Below are positions 33,258-48,065 of a stretch of 64,000 nucleotides of DNA, one piece after another (position 1 is the first letter of the stretch; each line of letters starts with the position of its first letter). Origin of the DNA: Pseudomonas alcaligenes (GTDB taxonomy: Bacteria > Pseudomonadota > Gammaproteobacteria > Pseudomonadales > Pseudomonadaceae); assembly GCF_041729615.1 (NCBI RefSeq), contig NZ_CP154874.1, positions 1,307,001 to 1,371,000 of the forward strand, given 5' to 3'. The notes below the pieces were generated by a model, which saw only the letters and a list, made by a program, of their open reading frames with translations, did not search any database and was not told the DNA's origin. The translations under genes and the position numbers were made by a program.

Positions 33258-34277
33258 ATGAAAAACGTCAGCAAACTGCTTTCCGGCGCTGTTCTCGCAG
33301 CCGCCATCGGTAACGCCTTCGCCGCCGGCAGCCCCGGCGTGGAACACAACACCCAGGCCTTCCTCCAGGCCCTGGAAGCCGGCGGCGGCCAGCCGCTGGA
33401 AACCCTCAGCCCGCAGGATGCCCGCGCCGTGCTGGTCGGCGCCCAGGCCTCGGTCAAGGTCGATTTGTCCGGCGTGACCGTCAGCGAGAAGACCATCGAA
33501 GCTTCCGGCCAGTCGATCCCGCTGACCATCGTCCGCCCCGAAGGTGCGAAGGGCGAGCTGCCGGTGTTCATGTTCTTCCACGGCGGCGGCTGGGTGCTCG
33601 GCGACTACCCGACCCACGCCCGCCTGATCCGCGACCTGGTGGTGAACTCCGGCGCCGTGGCCGTCTACGTCGGCTACACGCCGTCGCCGGAAGCCAAGTA
33701 TCCGACCGCCATCGACCAGGCCTTCGCCGCCACCCAGTGGGTCGGCGAGCACGGCAAGGACATCAATGTGGACAGCTCGCGCCTGGCCGTGGCTGGCAAC
33801 AGTGTCGGCGGCAATATGGCCGCAGTGGTCGCGCTCAAGGCGAAAGAAGCCGGCACGCCGAAACTGCGCTTCCAGCTGCTGCTGTGGCCGGTGACCGACG
33901 CCAGCTTCGATAACGCCTCGTACAACCAGTTCGCCGAGGGCCACTTCCTCACCCGCAATATGATGAAGTGGTTCTGGGACAGCTACACCACCGATCCCAA
34001 GCAACGCGCCGAACGCTTCGCCTCGCCGCTGCGGGCCACCAGCGAGCAGCTCAAGGGCCTGCCGCCGACCCTGATCCAGACCGCCGAGTTCGACGTGCTG
34101 CGGGACGAGGGCGAGTCCTACGCACGCAAGCTGGATGCCGCCGGCGTCACCGTCACCGCGGTGCGCTACAACGGCATGATCCACGACTACGGCCTGCTCA
34201 ACCCGCTGGCGCACATCCCGGCCGTGCAGGCCGCCCTGCGCCAGGCCGGCGCCGAGCTCAAGCAGCACCTGCAGTAA
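33258..34277 (+). CDS. Secreted alpha/beta-hydrolase (HSL-type esterase)
   Basis: 339 residues: signal peptide (1-22, ending AFA) and an HSL-family alpha/beta-hydrolase fold. HGGGW (108-112) forms the oxyanion hole, S182 lies in GNSVGGN, a variant of the usual GDSAGG, D279 in EFDVLRDEG, H309 in MIHDYG. Likely a periplasmic carboxylesterase. It follows ohr in the same direction, so it may be part of the peroxide response, which is unusual for an esterase; a hydroperoxide-derived ester substrate is speculation. A strong terminator follows. Confidence 0.85.
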   Translation: MKNVSKLLSGAVLAAAIGNAFAAGSPGVEHNTQAFLQALEAGGGQPLETLSPQDARAVLVGAQASVKVDLSGVTVSEKTIEASGQSIPLTIVRPEGAKGELPVFMFFHGGGWVLGDYPTHARLIRDLVVNSGAVAVYVGYTPSPEAKYPTAIDQAFAATQWVGEHGKDINVDSSRLAVAGNSVGGNMAAVVALKAKEAGTPKLRFQLLLWPVTDASFDNASYNQFAEGHFLTRNMMKWFWDSYTTDPKQRAERFASPLRATSEQLKGLPPTLIQTAEFDVLRDEGESYARKLDAAGVTVTAVRYNGMIHDYGLLNPLAHIPAVQAALRQAGAELKQHLQ

Positions 34278-34294
34278 GCGTCAGGCGCAAACGA

Positions 34295-34325
34295 AGAAGC
34301 CCCGGCATGCCGGGGCTTCTTTTAT
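34295..34325 (+). terminator. Terminator of ohr-hydrolase unit
   Basis: GAAGCCCCGGC and GCCGGGGCTTC form an 11-bp stem with a two-base loop, followed by TTTTATT. It also lies at the end of the leftward gene at 34335. Confidence 0.85.
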
Positions 34326-34334
34326 TGGGGACTA

Positions 34335-34652
34335 TCAGAATTGCAGGTCGGACAGCCGCCACACATCGAAGGCCGGCGTCTCGTAGGGATGGGCTTTCTT
34401 CATCGCCTTGACCACGTCGTGGATCAGCTCGTCGGCCACCACCAGCTCGACCTTCCACTCCGCCACCTCTTCCACCCGCCCAGGCTGGCCGATGAAGGGT
34501 TCGCTGCCCTGCAAGGGTCGGAACTGGCCCTTGCCCAGTACCTGCCAGCAGCAGCTGTCGTACTGACCGATGCGCCCGGCCCCGGCGGCGAAGACCGCGG
34601 TCTTCACCTCCTCGAGATGGCCTTCCGGCACGTAGAAACAGAATTTGTACAT
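34335..34652 (-). CDS. NIF3-like/YqfO-type small domain protein
   Basis: 105 residues with the stand-alone form of the CutA-like insert of NIF3/YqfO proteins: FYVPEGHLEEVKTAVFAAGA, IGQYDSCCWQVLGKGQFRPL, and HPYETPAFDVWRL at the C-terminus. Role unknown; the fold often forms trimers and may bind metal or nucleotides. ATG at 34652. Confidence 0.82.
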   Translation of the reverse strand: MYKFCFYVPEGHLEEVKTAVFAAGAGRIGQYDSCCWQVLGKGQFRPLQGSEPFIGQPGRVEEVAEWKVELVVADELIHDVVKAMKKAHPYETPAFDVWRLSDLQF

Positions 34653-34824
34653 CCAGCCCCTCCCAGCATCGACGAATACAGCGACCTGAGCCGCTCTGCC
34701 ACAGCGATAATGGCATTCTGCCTTATCGATGGCGCGTGGCCTAGTTCGCAACTCTGCATTGGAGTGCGTCGCCGGCAAATCGTCCATTGGCTCAATAGAG
34801 CCTTTGTGCATAAGCCGAAGCGAG

Positions 34825-35094
34825 TTAATCACCCTTCGCGAAACGTCGCCAGCGCGCCGCCAGACCCTCGGTTGGCGGGCTGTGACTGCCGTCGCAATAG
34901 GGCAGGCGCCGCGACAGCCCGCAGCGGCACAGCAGGAGCAACTGTTGGCGCACGGGCTCGAGGCACAGGGCCTGGGCGCAACCGGGAGGGCAGTCGGGAA
35001 GCACGGGCGAGCGCCCGCAGCGGCACAGCAGATGGGTCTCGCCAGGGTTGACCTGGCGGACTTCGGGAAGCTTGGGATCTTGCGGGTCTGACAC
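34825..35094 (-). CDS. CDGSH iron-sulfur domain protein
   Basis: 89 residues with two CDGSH-like units. The second reads CRCGLSRRLPYCDGSH, a full CxCx2(S/T)x3Px2CDG(S/A/T)H motif that binds a [2Fe-2S] cluster. The first, LCRCGRSPVLPDCPPGC, lacks the DGSH end. Start is a GTG at 35094 with GGGAGAGG upstream; this site lies in a repeat (35096-35142). Role in redox or iron chemistry is inferred. Confidence 0.8.
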   Translation of the reverse strand: MSDPQDPKLPEVRQVNPGETHLLCRCGRSPVLPDCPPGCAQALCLEPVRQQLLLLCRCGLSRRLPYCDGSHSPPTEGLAARWRRFAKGD

Positions 35095-35095
35095 A

Positions 35096-35142
35096 CCCTC
35101 TCCCGCCCTGTCGGGCACCCTCCCCCATGGCTGGGAGAGGGG
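35096..35142. repeat. CCCTCTCCC inverted repeat, host intergenic
   Basis: CCCTCTCCC (35096-35104) pairs with GGGAGAGGG (35133-35141), with an inner CGCCCTGTCGGGC segment. I infer it is of a type widespread in pseudomonad intergenic DNA. It lies between purL and the CDGSH gene, and its left arm supplies the ribosome-binding site of the latter. Confidence 0.6.
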
Positions 35143-35154
35143 CAACGGCCGGTG

Positions 35155-38100
35155 TTAGTCGACCCAGACGCGCGCGTTGCGGAACATGCGCATCCAGCCG
35201 CCGTCTTCCTGCCACTCGTCCGGGCGCCAGGAGTTCTGCACGGCGCGGAATACCCGCTCCGGGTGCGGCATCATGATGGTCACGCGGCCGTCGCGGCTGC
35301 ACAGACCAGTGATGCCACGCGGCGAGCCGTTGGGGTTGGCCGGGTAGTTCTCGGTGACCTTGCCGTGGTTGTCGATGAAGCGCAGCGCCACGGTGCCGGA
35401 CAGATCGGCCTCCAGCAGCGCCTCCTCGCTCTCGAACTCGGCATGGCCTTCGCCATGGGCGATGGCGATCGGCATGCGCGAACCGGCCATGCCCTGTAGG
35501 AAGATCGACGCCGACTCCTGCACCTGGACCATGGCCACGCGCGCCTCGAACTGCTCCGAGCGGTTGCGCACGAAGTGCGGCCAGAACTCGGTACCGGGAA
35601 TCAGCTCGTGCAGGTTGCTCATCATCTGGCAGCCGTTGCACACGCCGAGGGCGAAGCTGTCCTTGCGCTCGAAGAAGGCCTGGAAGCCGTCACGGGCGCG
35701 GGCGTTGAACAGGATCGACTTGGCCCAGCCCTCGCCGGCGCCGAGCACGTCGCCGTAGGAGAAGCCGCCGCAGGCCACCAGGCCCTTGAACTCGTCCAGG
35801 CTGACGCGGCCGGCAAGGATGTCGCTCATATGCACGTCAATTGCGGAGAACCCTGCGCGGTCGAAGGCCGCGGCCATCTCCACCTGGCCGTTGACGCCCT
35901 GCTCGCGGAGGATCGCCACCTGCGGACGCACACCCTTCTTGATGTAGGGCGCGGCGATATCCTGGTTGACGTCGAAGCTCAGCTTGGTCGACAGGCCCGG
36001 ATTGTCCTCGTCGAGGATAAGGTCGAATTCCTGGTCGGCGCACTCGGCGTTGTCGCGCAGGCGCTGGATCTGGTAGCTGGTCTCGGCCCACTGGCGCTGC
36101 AGCAGGCTGCGCTGGGCACCGAACACCGGCTCGCCGTTGAAACTGATGGCCACGTCGCTGCCGTTGACCGGCTGGCCGATCACCGCCACGCAGTCACCGA
36201 GGCCGGCGGCACTGAACTGGGCGAGGATTTCCGGGGTGGCGTCCTGGCGCACCTGGATCACCGCGCCCAGCTCCTCGTTGAACAGCACGGCCGGCAGCTC
36301 GCTGGCGGAATCGGCCAGGGCATCGAGGAACAGGTTGAGGCCGCAGTGGCCGGCGAAGGCCATTTCCAGGGTGGTGGTCAGCAGGCCGCCGTCGGAACGG
36401 TCGTGGTAGGCCAAGATGTGGCCATCGGCGTTGAGGCCCTGGATCACCGCGAAGAAAGCCTTGAGGTCCTCGGCGTCGTCGACGTCCGGCACGGCCTGGC
36501 CGAGCTGGGTGAAGGTCTGCGCCAGGATCGATCCACCCATGCGGTTCTGCCCGCGGCCGAGGTCGATCAGGATCAGGTCGGTCTCGCCCTTGTCCAGGCG
36601 CAGCTGCGGGGTCAGGCTCTGGCGCACGTCCTGCACCGGGGCGAAGCCGGAGATCACCAGCGACAGCGGCGAGGTGACGCTCTTGTCCTGGCCGTTGTCC
36701 TGCCAGCGGGTCTTCATGGACATGGAGTCCTTGCCCACCGGGATGGTGATGCCCAGCGCCGGGCACAGCTCCATGCCCACCGCCTTGACGGTGTCGTACA
36801 GGCGGGCGTCCTCGCCCGGGTGGCCGGCGGCCGCCATCCAGTTGGCCGACAGCTTGATGTCGGAGAGTTTCTCGATGCGCGCAGCGGCCAGGTTGGTGAT
36901 GGTCTCGCCGACCGCCATGCGGCCCGACGCAGGCGCATCCAGCAGGGCCAGCGGGGTGCGCTCGCCCATGGCCATGGCCTCGCCGGTATAGACGTCGAAG
37001 CTGGTGGCGGTCACCGCGCAGTCGGCCACCGGCACCTGCCAGGGGCCGACCATCTGGTCGCGGTTGACCAGGCCGGTGATGGTGCGGTCGCCGATGGTGA
37101 TCAGGAAGCTCTTGCTGGCCACGGCCGGGTGGCGCAGCACGCGGCTCACCGCCTCGTCGATGCTCACGGTGGCGGCATCGAAGTCATCGCCCTGCTCCGC
37201 CTCGCGCTGCACACTGCGGTGCATGCGCGGCGGCTTGCCGAGCAGCACATTGAGCGGCATGTCCACCGGCTTGTTGCCGAAGTGGCTGTCGGTGACGGTC
37301 AGGTGCGGCTCGGCGATGGCCTCGCCGACCACGGCGAAGGGGCAGCGCTCGCGCTCGCAGATGGCCTTGAAGCGCTCGAAGTCGGCGGCGTCCACGCTCA
37401 TCACGTAGCGCTCCTGCGACTCGTTGCACCAGATTTCCAGCGGCGCCATGCCCGGCTCGTCGTTGGGCACCGCGCGCAGCTCGAAGCGACCGCCACGACC
37501 GCCGTCGTTGATCAGCTCCGGCAGGGCGTTGGAGATGCCGCCGGCGCCGACGTCGTGGATGAACTTGATCGGGTTGTCGGCGCCCAGCTGCCAGCAGCGG
37601 TCGATGACTTCCTGGCAGCGCCGCTCCATTTCCGGGTTGTCGCGCTGCACCGAGGCGAAGTCCAGGTCGGCGGAGCTGGCGCCGGTGGCCATCGACGAGG
37701 CGGCGCCGCCGCCCAGGCCGATCAGCATGGCCGGGCCGCCGAGCACGATCAGCTTGGCGCCGACCGAGATCTCGCCCTTCTGCACATGGTCTGCACGGAT
37801 GTTGCCGAGGCCGCCGGCCAGCATGATCGGCTTGTGGTAGCCGCGTACTTCCTCGCCGCGCGGGCTCTGCACGGCCTGCTCGAAGGTGCGGAAGTAGCCG
37901 TTCAGCGCCGGGCGGCCGAATTCGTTGTTGAACGCGGCGCCGCCCAGCGGGCCCTCGATCATGATGTCCAGCGCGGTGACGATGCGCTCGGGCTTGCCGT
38001 AGGGCTTCTCCCAGGGCTGCACGAAGCCGGGGATGTTCAGGTTGGACACGGTGAAGCCGGTCAGGCCGGCCTTGGGCTTGGCGCCGCGACCGGTGGCGCC

Positions 38101-39051
38101 TTCGTCGCGGATCTCACCGCCGGAGCCGGTGGAGGCGCCGGGGAAGGGGGCGATGGCGGTCGGGTGGTTGTGGGTTTCCACCTTCATCAGGATGTGCACC
38201 GGCTCCTGGGTAGCGCCGTACTCGCGGGTGGCCGGGTTGGGGAAGAAGCGCCCGGCGGTGAAGCCCTCGATCACCGAGGCGTTGTCCTTGTAGGCGGACA
38301 GCACGCCCTCGCGGTGCATCTCGTAGGTGTTCTTGATCATGCCGAACAGCGACTTGTCCTGGCTCTGGCCATCGATGTCCCAGCTGGCATTGAAGATCTT
38401 GTGACGGCAGTGCTCGGAGTTGGCCTGGGCGAACATCATCAGCTCGACGTCGTGCGGGTTGCGGCCCAGCTCGACGAAGCTCTTCACCAGGTAGTCGATC
38501 TCGTCCTCGGCCAGGGCCAGGCCCAGCTCGACGTTGGCCTGCTCCAGGGCGGCGCGGCCGCCGCCGAGCACGTCCACCGCGGTCAGCGGCTTGGGCTCGG
38601 CATGGCTGAACAGGCCGGCGGCCTCTTCCAGGGCGCCCAGCACAAGCTGGGTCATGCGGTCGTGCAGCACGGCGGCGACGGTCTGGCGGTCGGCGTCGCT
38701 CAGCTCGCCGCTGACGTAGTAGGCGATGCCGCGCTCCAGGCGCTCGATCTTGGCCAGGCCGCAGTTGCGGGCGATGTCGGTGGCCTTGCTCGACCAGGGC
38801 GAGATGGTGCCGAAGCGCGGAATGACCAGGAACAGCTGGCCGGCGGGCTCCTGCACCGGCACGCTCGGACCGTACTTCAGCAGCCGGGCCAGCACCTGCT
38901 CTTCGGAGGCATCGAGCACGCCGGTCACTTCGGCGAAGTGCGCGAACTCGGCGTACAGCCCGGTCACGGCGGGGACCTTGGCGGTCAGTTGCGAAAGCAG
39001 TTTGCCGTGGCGGAAGGCGGAAAGAGCGGGCGCGCCGCGCAGGATCAACAT
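35155..39051 (-). CDS. purL: Phosphoribosylformylglycinamidine synthase
   Basis: 1298 residues, the size of the long single-chain PurL of Proteobacteria. An N-terminal PurS-like part, the two AIRS-like ATP-binding halves (with [16 protein letters not shown] around the first, and [18 protein letters not shown] later) and a C-terminal class I glutaminase domain with [15 protein letters not shown]. It makes FGAM from FGAR, glutamine and ATP. The ATG at 39051 begins [17 protein letters not shown]. Transcribed alone, divergent from mltF. Confidence 0.96.
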   Translation of the reverse strand: MLILRGAPALSAFRHGKLLSQLTAKVPAVTGLYAEFAHFAEVTGVLDASEEQVLARLLKYGPSVPVQEPAGQLFLVIPRFGTISPWSSKATDIARNCGLAKIERLERGIAYYVSGELSDADRQTVAAVLHDRMTQLVLGALEEAAGLFSHAEPKPLTAVDVLGGGRAALEQANVELGLALAEDEIDYLVKSFVELGRNPHDVELMMFAQANSEHCRHKIFNASWDIDGQSQDKSLFGMIKNTYEMHREGVLSAYKDNASVIEGFTAGRFFPNPATREYGATQEPVHILMKVETHNHPTAIAPFPGASTGSGGEIRDEGATGRGAKPKAGLTGFTVSNLNIPGFVQPWEKPYGKPERIVTALDIMIEGPLGGAAFNNEFGRPALNGYFRTFEQAVQSPRGEEVRGYHKPIMLAGGLGNIRADHVQKGEISVGAKLIVLGGPAMLIGLGGGAASSMATGASSADLDFASVQRDNPEMERRCQEVIDRCWQLGADNPIKFIHDVGAGGISNALPELINDGGRGGRFELRAVPNDEPGMAPLEIWCNESQERYVMSVDAADFERFKAICERERCPFAVVGEAIAEPHLTVTDSHFGNKPVDMPLNVLLGKPPRMHRSVQREAEQGDDFDAATVSIDEAVSRVLRHPAVASKSFLITIGDRTITGLVNRDQMVGPWQVPVADCAVTATSFDVYTGEAMAMGERTPLALLDAPASGRMAVGETITNLAAARIEKLSDIKLSANWMAAAGHPGEDARLYDTVKAVGMELCPALGITIPVGKDSMSMKTRWQDNGQDKSVTSPLSLVISGFAPVQDVRQSLTPQLRLDKGETDLILIDLGRGQNRMGGSILAQTFTQLGQAVPDVDDAEDLKAFFAVIQGLNADGHILAYHDRSDGGLLTTTLEMAFAGHCGLNLFLDALADSASELPAVLFNEELGAVIQVRQDATPEILAQFSAAGLGDCVAVIGQPVNGSDVAISFNGEPVFGAQRSLLQRQWAETSYQIQRLRDNAECADQEFDLILDEDNPGLSTKLSFDVNQDIAAPYIKKGVRPQVAILREQGVNGQVEMAAAFDRAGFSAIDVHMSDILAGRVSLDEFKGLVACGGFSYGDVLGAGEGWAKSILFNARARDGFQAFFERKDSFALGVCNGCQMMSNLHELIPGTEFWPHFVRNRSEQFEARVAMVQVQESASIFLQGMAGSRMPIAIAHGEGHAEFESEEALLEADLSGTVALRFIDNHGKVTENYPANPNGSPRGITGLCSRDGRVTIMMPHPERVFRAVQNSWRPDEWQEDGGWMRMFRNARVWVD

Positions 39052-39092
39052 CGTGAACAGCCTCTGGGAAGGGGTGTGCTTAGAGGCCGTGC

Positions 39093-40670
<1,578 letters not shown>

Positions 40671-40673
<3 letters not shown>

Positions 40674-40690
40674 CCCGGATGCAATCCGGG
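40671..40690. repeat. TAGCCCGGAT/ATCCGGG repeat at mltF stop
   Basis: CCCGGAT (40674-40680), GCA, ATCCGGG (40684-40690) form a perfect small hairpin directly after, and including, the TAG stop. The motif GTAGCCCGGATGC I infer to be a common intergenic repeat of pseudomonads. It may act as terminator or REP-like stabiliser. Confidence 0.6.
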
Positions 40691-40741
40691 AAAGGCTGTG
40701 ACCTGCTTCTGTCCCGGGATCGGCAACGCCAGCCCCGAAGA

Positions 40742-41227
40742 CTACCTGTCGCCGCTGCGCCGCGCCTTGAAGAAGGCGCTGAGCATCTCGCCGCATTCCT
40801 GCGCCAGCAGCCCGCCCTCGATCAGCACCCGGTGGTTGAGAAAATCCTGGGTGAAGAACTGGCCCCGACTGACCGCCACCCCGGCCTTGGGCTCGGTGGT
40901 GCCGTACACCACCCGACTGACGCGCGAATGCACGATCAGCCCGGCGCACATGCTGCAGGGCTCCAGGGTCACGTACAGGGTGCTGCCGGGCAGCCGGTAG
41001 TTCTGCACGGCACTGGCGGCGGCGCGGATCGCCACCATCTCGGCGTGGGCGCTGGGGTCGCTGGTGGAGATCGGGCAGTTGAAACCGCGGCCGATCACCT
41101 CGCCATCCTGCACCAGCACGGCGCCCACCGGCACCTCGCCCCTTTGTGCCCCCTCCGCGGCCAGCGCCAGCGCCTCGCGCATGAAACGCTCGTCCTGGCT
41201 GCGGTCGATGATCTTCGGTTGGCGCAT
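40742..41227 (-). CDS. tadA: tRNA adenosine34 deaminase
   Basis: 161 residues with the deaminase motifs HAE (61-63) and PCSMC (90-94), giving the zinc ligands H61, C91, C94 and the proton shuttle E63. It converts A34 to inosine in tRNA-Arg(ACG). The ATG shares one base with the TGA of the oxidase gene. Confidence 0.95.
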   Translation of the reverse strand: MRQPKIIDRSQDERFMREALALAAEGAQRGEVPVGAVLVQDGEVIGRGFNCPISTSDPSAHAEMVAIRAAASAVQNYRLPGSTLYVTLEPCSMCAGLIVHSRVSRVVYGTTEPKAGVAVSRGQFFTQDFLNHRVLIEGGLLAQECGEMLSAFFKARRSGDR

Positions 41228-42597
41228 CAGACCACCTCGATGGCGGCCATCAGGCCGGTTTCCATGTGGTCGATCACATGGCAGTGGAACATCCACACCC
41301 CCGGATTATCGGCGACGAAAGCGATGCGCGCCGTCTCGTTCTTGCCCAGCAGATAGGTGTCGGTGAAGTACGGCACGATGTCCTTGCGATCGGAATCCAG
41401 CACCTTGAAGCTCATGCCGTGCAGGTGGATGGGGTGCTGGTACTGGGCCATGTTGCGCAGCACGAAGATGTAATGCCCGCCGCGCTTGAGGCTGGCGATG
41501 GGCCGCTCGGCGCAGGTCTTGTCGTTGATGTCCCAGGCCTGGCCGTTGATCTGCCAGTACTTGTAGCTGCCGCCCTTGCTCACGTCGCCGGACAGCGCGG
41601 CGGCCCACTCGAAGTTGAAGCGCAGGGTCTCGGCACGGGACAGATCCGGCTCGACCAGCGGGTTGGCCGGCAGCGCCGGCGGCCAGTCGCCGGGCGCCTC
41701 GGTGCTGGGCACACTCCTGATGGTCGCCAGGCGCAGCGGGCCGTTGCGCAGCGGCAGCTCGCCGCCGGCAGCCGGCACCTTCAGCGCCAGATCGAGGCGC
41801 ATGCCCGGGCCCAGCCAGTAGTCCTTGCCCAACGGCCGCGGCGCCACGGGATTGCCATCCAGCGCGTAGATGCGCGCCTCGCCACCGGGCAGGTTGAGGC
41901 GGTAGGTGATGGTGTTGTCGACGTTGATCAGACGCAGGCGCACCACCTGTCCGGCCGGCAGCTCCAGGGTCGGGTTGGGCACGCCATTGACGGTCGACAG
42001 GCGCCCGCGGGTGCCCTCGCGGGCGGCCTGGCGCGGCACCAGGAAGTCGCTGAAGGCGCCCTGCTCGTCCACGTGCCAGGTCTTCAGGCACAGCGTGCGC
42101 TCGTGGCGAAAGCCGCTCGGCTCGCGCTCCTCGACGATCAACGGGCCGACCAGACCGCGGCCCAGCTGCTCGGCGCTGGCGGTGTGCGGGTGGTACCAGT
42201 AGCTGCCGGCATCCGGGCAGACGAAGTCGTAGTCGAAGTACTCGCCGGGCTTGACCGGCAGCTGCGAGACATAGGGCACGCCGTCCATCTCCAGCGGCAG
42301 GCGGATGCCGTGCCAGTGGATGGTGGTCTCCACTTCCAGCCGGTTGACGAAGCGCACGCGCAAGCGCTCGCCCTGGCGGCAGCGCAGCTCCAGGCCCGGG
42401 GCCTGACCGCCGTAGGCCCAGGCCGGGGTCTTGTGCCCCGGCACCAGCTCCAGGTCCAGCGGCGCGGCGATCAGCTCGTAGTCGTGGCTCGCCACATTCT
42501 CGGGACGGCCCAGCCAGTAGCGCACGCCACCGGCACCGAGGCCGGCAACGCCCAGCCCGGCGAGGCCGGCGAGTATCTGTCTGCGGGTAAACGGCAT
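41227..42597 (-). CDS. Multicopper oxidase, Tat-exported
   Basis: 456 residues. The N-terminus is a Tat signal (FTRRQILAGLAGLGVAGLG). Four copper-binding blocks are clear: HWHG near residue 95, WYHPH near 137, HPIHLHG and HCHVIDHMETGLM near the C-terminus, so type 1 and trinuclear sites should form. The axial ligand Met is within METGLM. Homologues at this locus in Pseudomonas include CumA-type Mn oxidases and copper-tolerance oxidases; substrate uncertain. Translationally coupled to tadA. Confidence 0.9.
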   Translation of the reverse strand: MPFTRRQILAGLAGLGVAGLGAGGVRYWLGRPENVASHDYELIAAPLDLELVPGHKTPAWAYGGQAPGLELRCRQGERLRVRFVNRLEVETTIHWHGIRLPLEMDGVPYVSQLPVKPGEYFDYDFVCPDAGSYWYHPHTASAEQLGRGLVGPLIVEEREPSGFRHERTLCLKTWHVDEQGAFSDFLVPRQAAREGTRGRLSTVNGVPNPTLELPAGQVVRLRLINVDNTITYRLNLPGGEARIYALDGNPVAPRPLGKDYWLGPGMRLDLALKVPAAGGELPLRNGPLRLATIRSVPSTEAPGDWPPALPANPLVEPDLSRAETLRFNFEWAAALSGDVSKGGSYKYWQINGQAWDINDKTCAERPIASLKRGGHYIFVLRNMAQYQHPIHLHGMSFKVLDSDRKDIVPYFTDTYLLGKNETARIAFVADNPGVWMFHCHVIDHMETGLMAAIEVV

Positions 42598-42692
42598 GGG
42601 CCGGTGATCCTGACTGCGGAGACGACATAGTTTCTCATTAACGCCCGACCTTGTGCGAATGGGACAGGCGTCTGATTGTCGCAACGGCAAAG

Positions 42693-43448
42693 CTATGGCT
42701 GTGCCAGCAGCAACGCCCCGGCAGCGATCAGCAGCGCTCCACTACAATGCCGCCAGCCGGCGCCCAGCGGCAGCAGCTTCTCCACCAGCACCAGCAGGCT
42801 GAGCAGTGCCATCCCCCACAGGCTCATGGCGCCGACCGCCAGCAACACCAGCATCAGCACCCAGCAGCAACCCAGGCAGTACAGACCGTGGTGCAGGCCG
42901 GTCCGCCAGGCCCCAGCCAGGCCCGGGCGGGCATGGTGCTGGAGGAATTGCAGCGGACTCTGGCAATGCTGGAGGCAGGCCGCCTTGGCCTGGCTCAGCT
43001 GGTACAGCCCGGCCAGCGCCAGGGCCGCGGCGCCCAACGCCGGCGGCAGGCGCAGGCTCATCGGGTCGAGTATTCCAGCACGCTCGCCGAGCGCCTGCAG
43101 GGCGCTCATGAGCAGGGCGAAGCCCGCCCAGATCGCTGCGTAGGCCAGGCAGAACAACCACAGCTTGGCCACCCGCAGGCGGTCGCGCAACAGACAACGG
43201 CGGTACAGGAGGATCATCGGCAGGGCCGCCGGCAGCATCATCGCCAGCATCATCGCCAGCCACATGGCGAAGGCCAGCAGCCCCTGCAGCGACAGCCAGT
43301 CGGTCGGCGGCATGTGCATCTCGCCCATGGCCGCCATGCGCGCCGCCTCGCGGGCCGTCCAGTACCAGCCGAGCGCGCCGAGCAACAGCACGCCGGCGGC
43401 CGCGACAGCGGCGCCCCAATCGAGGCGACTAGGCGCGAATGATGCCAC
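42693..43448 (-). CDS. DUF2182 membrane protein
   Basis: 251 residues from a GTG that lies 20 bases inside the end of the upstream DUF1326 gene. About seven membrane segments; contains MLAMMLPAALPMILLYRRCL, LYQLSQAKAACLQHCQSP and a GLHHGLYCLGCCWVLM segment with clustered His and Cys, the DUF2182 pattern. These residues could bind a metal. It forms a two-gene unit with DUF1326. The upstream start in other frames is a shadow of DUF1326. Confidence 0.8.
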   Translation of the reverse strand: MASFAPSRLDWGAAVAAAGVLLLGALGWYWTAREAARMAAMGEMHMPPTDWLSLQGLLAFAMWLAMMLAMMLPAALPMILLYRRCLLRDRLRVAKLWLFCLAYAAIWAGFALLMSALQALGERAGILDPMSLRLPPALGAAALALAGLYQLSQAKAACLQHCQSPLQFLQHHARPGLAGAWRTGLHHGLYCLGCCWVLMLVLLAVGAMSLWGMALLSLLVLVEKLLPLGAGWRHCSGALLIAAGALLLAQP

Positions 43449-44067
43449 TGGGCCCCATGTGCAGGTCGTAGAGCATGGCGTTGCTGCCGGCATAGTCCAG
43501 GGCGATGGCCCCGGTGGTGCGGAAGGTGGCACTGGCACAGTCGGCCTCAGCGAACTCGAAACCCTCCGGCAGCACCACCTTGGCCCGATGCATGGAGCCA
43601 TCCATGGGGTTGCGGATCGGCTCGACCCGCCCGTCGATGGCGCCGGGCACACGGATGCTGGCGGTAAGCGCGGTGCGATCGGTGCGCACCTCGACCGGCA
43701 CGAACTGCGGCGCATGCATGGTCACCACCGTGCTGGCGAAGATGGCGAAGAAGGCCGTCGGCTCCTGCTCCTGGCCACTGAGGATGGTCAGCAGGGCCTG
43801 GCGCTGCGCCTCGCTGGCCCGCTCGTCGATGAAAGCCTGGCACTGCCCCTGCCCCTCGTGGATCGGCCCAGGCCAGGCAAAGGTGCAGGCCACGTTCAGG
43901 TCATCCAGGGGAGTGTCGGCGAAGTGCCCCTCGACGATGTGAAAGCCCACCGCCGCCTCGCACTTGCCGTGGGTGGGCAAGGCATTGAACTGGCAGGGGC
44001 AACCAAAATCGCAGTTGCACAGGTCCACTCCGGGGCCGCGCAGACGCCAATCGACATAAGTGGCCAT
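43429..44067 (-). CDS. DUF1326 family protein
   Basis: 212 residues with the N-terminal DUF1326 motif LCNCDFGCPCQF (Cys 17, 19, 23, 25). The rest is a beta-rich fold. DUF1326 and DUF2182 genes are commonly paired; I infer a shared metal- or redox-linked role, unproven. The ATG at 44067 is preferred over one two codons upstream because GAGGA lies six bases before it. Confidence 0.85.
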   Translation of the reverse strand: MATYVDWRLRGPGVDLCNCDFGCPCQFNALPTHGKCEAAVGFHIVEGHFADTPLDDLNVACTFAWPGPIHEGQGQCQAFIDERASEAQRQALLTILSGQEQEPTAFFAIFASTVVTMHAPQFVPVEVRTDRTALTASIRVPGAIDGRVEPIRNPMDGSMHRAKVVLPEGFEFAEADCASATFRTTGAIALDYAGSNAMLYDLHMGPSGIIRA

Positions 44068-44186
44068 GAGCATTCCTCAGCAGCAGGGAATCCTAGTTTC
44101 AGCTTATGGCGCACCAGGTCCGGCATTAGACGGAATCGGCATCTGGCCCAAGCTGCTCAGCCACGCAGCGAATAATTGCGGGCAAC

Positions 44187-44213
44187 AAAAAGGGCAGCTC
44201 GCGCTGCCCTTTT
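44187..44213 (-). terminator. Terminator after guaA
   Basis: AAAAGGGCAGC / GCTGCCCTTTT, an 11-bp stem with four-base loop. Both strands have a T-run, so it is bidirectional. Confidence 0.85.
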
Positions 44214-44226
44214 CGCCCCTGGCGGA

Positions 44227-45807
<1,581 letters not shown>

Positions 45808-45836
45808 GGCCGTCTCTCGTAGCGGAATTCACAAAT

Positions 45837-45866
45837 GACACGGGGCTGATTAGTCAGCCCCGTGTC
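45837..45866. promoter_or_regulatory. Perfect 13-bp hairpin between guaB and guaA
   Basis: GACACGGGGCTGA, loop TTAG, TCAGCCCCGTGTC. No T-run follows on the minus strand, so it is not a standard terminator; it could moderate guaB readthrough or protect the mRNA end. Confidence 0.6.
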
Positions 45867-45882
45867 GATTCAATGCCGTGGA

Positions 45883-47981
<2,099 letters not shown>

Positions 47982-48031
47982 GACTGCAAGGATGGCCGAA
48001 ACGGCCGCGCAGTCTAATGCCCCGCGCGACT

Positions 48032-48059
48032 TTGGGCACGCCGGGCAAACCGCTATGAT
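48032..48059 (+). promoter_or_regulatory. Possible promoter of xseA
   Basis: TTGGGC (48032-48037), 16-base spacer, TATGAT (48054-48059). The ATG begins seven bases after the -10, so if this is the promoter the message is essentially leaderless. Confidence 0.4.
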
Positions 48060-48065
48060 GCCGGC

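Noticed and set aside
34653..34824. Possible small gene between the NIF3-like and CDGSH genes
   Set aside because: Only short frames without a ribosome-binding site; nothing supported in these 172 bases.
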